Source: an uncultured Pelagibacteraceae bacterium
GTDB lineage: Bacteria > Pseudomonadota > Alphaproteobacteria > Pelagibacterales > Pelagibacteraceae
NCBI GenBank assembly: GCA_902577525.1
Contig: CACGZG010000007.1
Span: forward strand, 1-51,974
Direction: 5' to 3'
DNA length: 51,974 nt
Part shown: piece by piece, positions 50,541 to 51,974 of the stretch
How the letters are laid out: every line of letters starts with the position of its first letter
Numbering within the stretch: position 1 is the stretch's first letter
Notes under the pieces: model-generated
Database searches by the model: none
Seen by the model: only the letters and a program-made list of their open reading frames with translations
Told to the model about the DNA's origin: nothing
Translations under genes and position numbers: made by a program

Positions 50541-51974
50541 TTATTTACTTGCTGGAGCTTTATCCTTAAATAATTTGAAATCTAAACTATCGATTAGAGC
50601 TTTAAATGATGCATCAATTATGTTTGGAGATACGCCAATAGTAAACCAATTTTTTCCTTGAGAGTCTGTACTTTCAATTGATACTCTTGTGGTAGCTTCA
50701 GTTCCTGTATTTAAAATTCTAACTTTATAGTCAACTAGTTTTAAATCTTTTAAGTATTCTGAATATTTTTCTAACTTTGTAACATTTTTTCTTATAGCAT
50801 TATCTAAAGCATGAACGGGTCCATTGCCCTCACCTTCGCAGACTATTTGTTCACCATCAACTTCTAATTTCGCTTTTGCTCTAGAAACTATTTTATCTTG
50901 ATCATTTTTTGAAACTGAAACGTCATATTCCTTAATTGAAATATATCTTGGTATTTCTCCCATTACTCTTCTAGCAAGTAACTCAAAAGATGCATCGGCT
51001 CCATCATAACTATAACCAATGAACTCTCTATCTTTTACTTCTTCCAGAAGTTTTTTGATTTTTGGGTCATTTTCTTCAATTTCTATTCCAATTGTTTTAA
51101 GTCTAGATAAAATATTTGATTTACCTGACTGGTCGGAAACAACTATATTTCTGTTATTGCCAACATCTTCAGGGTTTATATGCTCATAAGTTTTAGGATC
51201 TTTTTGAACAGCAGAAACATGTAAACCGCCTTTATGTGAAAATGCTGCAGCACCTACATATGGTAAATGTTTATTTGGTTTTCTATTTAATATCTCATCA
51301 AGCAACCTTGAACATTGTGTAATGTGTTTAATATTTTTTTCTTTGATACTTATTTCAAATTTATCTGATAGCTCTTTCTTTAGATAAAATGTTGGAATAA
51401 TTGACATTAAATTGGCGTTACCACATCTTTCGCCTAAGCCATTTATAGTACCTTGTATTTGTCTTGCTCCTGATAAAACAGCTGCGATTGAGTTTGCAAC
51501 AGCATTACCCGTATCGTTATGTGCATGAATACCTAAATTTTCACCAGGTATGTGTTTTGAAACTTCTTTAACTATCTTAGCTACTTCATGAGGAAGTGTT
51601 CCGCCATTAGTATCACATAGAACTATCCATTTAGCCCCATTATCATAAGCAGCTTTGATACAAGCTAAAGCATATTCAGGGTTTGCTTTGTAGCCGTCAA
51701 AAAAATGTTCTGCATCAAACATGAACTCTTTATTATTTTTAACAAAATGCTTTGTTGTTTCTTTAATGTTTTCCAAATTTTCTTCATTGGATATTCCTAA
51801 AGCAATATCAACATGAAAATCCCATGACTTTCCAACTAAACAAACAGATTTAGTATTAGAATTTAAAATTGCCGACAAGCCTGGATCATTTTCAGCACTT
51901 CGACCTACTTTTTTGGTCATTCCAAAAGCAGTGAAGGTAGAGTTTTTTAAATCTAAACCTTTCTGAAAAAATTC
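50541..51974 (-). CDS. cimA: (R)-citramalate synthase, partial (5' end outside window)
   Basis: The frame is open to the window edge: upstream of the ATG at 51920 it reads FQKGLDLKNSTFTAFGMTKK, a known internal CimA segment, so the true start lies beyond the window. The visible part has VLCDTNGGTLPHEVAKI, the metal-binding HAHNDTGNAVANSI (His pair), TINGLGERCGNANL and the C-terminal LeuA allosteric domain (residues about 310-455). CimA condenses pyruvate with acetyl-CoA for isoleucine synthesis; the allosteric end is usually a feedback site. Confidence 0.9.
   Translation of the reverse strand, partial: EFFQKGLDLKNSTFTAFGMTKKVGRSAENDPGLSAILNSNTKSVCLVGKSWDFHVDIALGISNEENLENIKETTKHFVKNNKEFMFDAEHFFDGYKANPEYALACIKAAYDNGAKWIVLCDTNGGTLPHEVAKIVKEVSKHIPGENLGIHAHNDTGNAVANSIAAVLSGARQIQGTINGLGERCGNANLMSIIPTFYLKKELSDKFEISIKEKNIKHITQCSRLLDEILNRKPNKHLPYVGAAAFSHKGGLHVSAVQKDPKTYEHINPEDVGNNRNIVVSDQSGKSNILSRLKTIGIEIEENDPKIKKLLEEVKDREFIGYSYDGADASFELLARRVMGEIPRYISIKEYDVSVSKNDQDKIVSRAKAKLEVDGEQIVCEGEGNGPVHALDNAIRKNVTKLEKYSEYLKDLKLVDYKVRILNTGTEATTRVSIESTDSQGKNWFTIGVSPNIIDASFKALIDSLDFKLFKDKAPASK

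Overview
This is a very AT-rich, tightly packed alphaproteobacterial chromosome segment. Very short intergenic gaps, few Shine-Dalgarno sequences, a purB-purC-purS-purQ-purL-bolA-grxD / rpsD block and many lysine/asparagine/isoleucine-rich proteins point to the SAR11 clade (Pelagibacterales). That assignment is inference from gene content and composition; no 16S gene is present.

Layout. (1) About 1-23.7 kb is an accessory island built from modules. Five copies of one 31-bp site (TTATCTC-N5-GTNCWAGT-N3-GTNCWAGT; here M1-M5 at 1, 3399, 3668, 18894 and 21451) lie at module borders. Two near-identical repeats of about 230 bp (3430-3667 and 18925-19155) carry a tRNA promoter plus only the 5' 39 nt of a tRNA-Leu(UAA) gene, ending in the anticodon loop. 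Module 1 (M1-M2) holds a large nuclease-helicase. Module 2 (M3-M4, about 15 kb) holds about 21 mostly unrecognised genes, including two DUF4116-repeat proteins, two GIY-YIG nucleases, a Cas4/RecB-like nuclease, a CASTOR/POLLUX-like ion channel, a putative CII-like regulator and a lipoprotein operon. Two tandem DegT-type aminotransferases sit between two copies of the tRNA promoter, and after M5 comes a beta-propeller autotransporter. No integrase is visible. (2) 23.8-34.9 kb: an ABC sugar/osmolyte transporter with genes that make and break glucosylglycerate, then a PQQ-type dehydrogenase. (3) 34.9-40.3 kb: a small cyclotransferase and a cluster of glycan genes (membrane protein, FkbM and C-methyltransferase enzymes, GT2, epimerase). 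(4) 40.3-52 kb: core genes for purine synthesis, Map, SfsA, BolA/Grx, S4, an rRNA/tRNA methyltransferase, a DUF1989 protein and citramalate synthase (cut by the window edge).

The most notable result is that module 2 appears to be one coordinated genetic element. Four copies of the inverted repeat TTAGTGAA-N16-TTCACTAA, all with the same 16-nt spacing, lie in its promoter regions. Together they sit at the start of all seven transcription units I can infer there. A small protein (15361-15825) resembling phage CII-type regulators lies directly behind one copy and is a candidate regulator. With identical-subtype M sites at both ends and a truncated tRNA-Leu beside it, this looks like an integrative, possibly satellite-like or defence-related, element that I cannot match to a described family.
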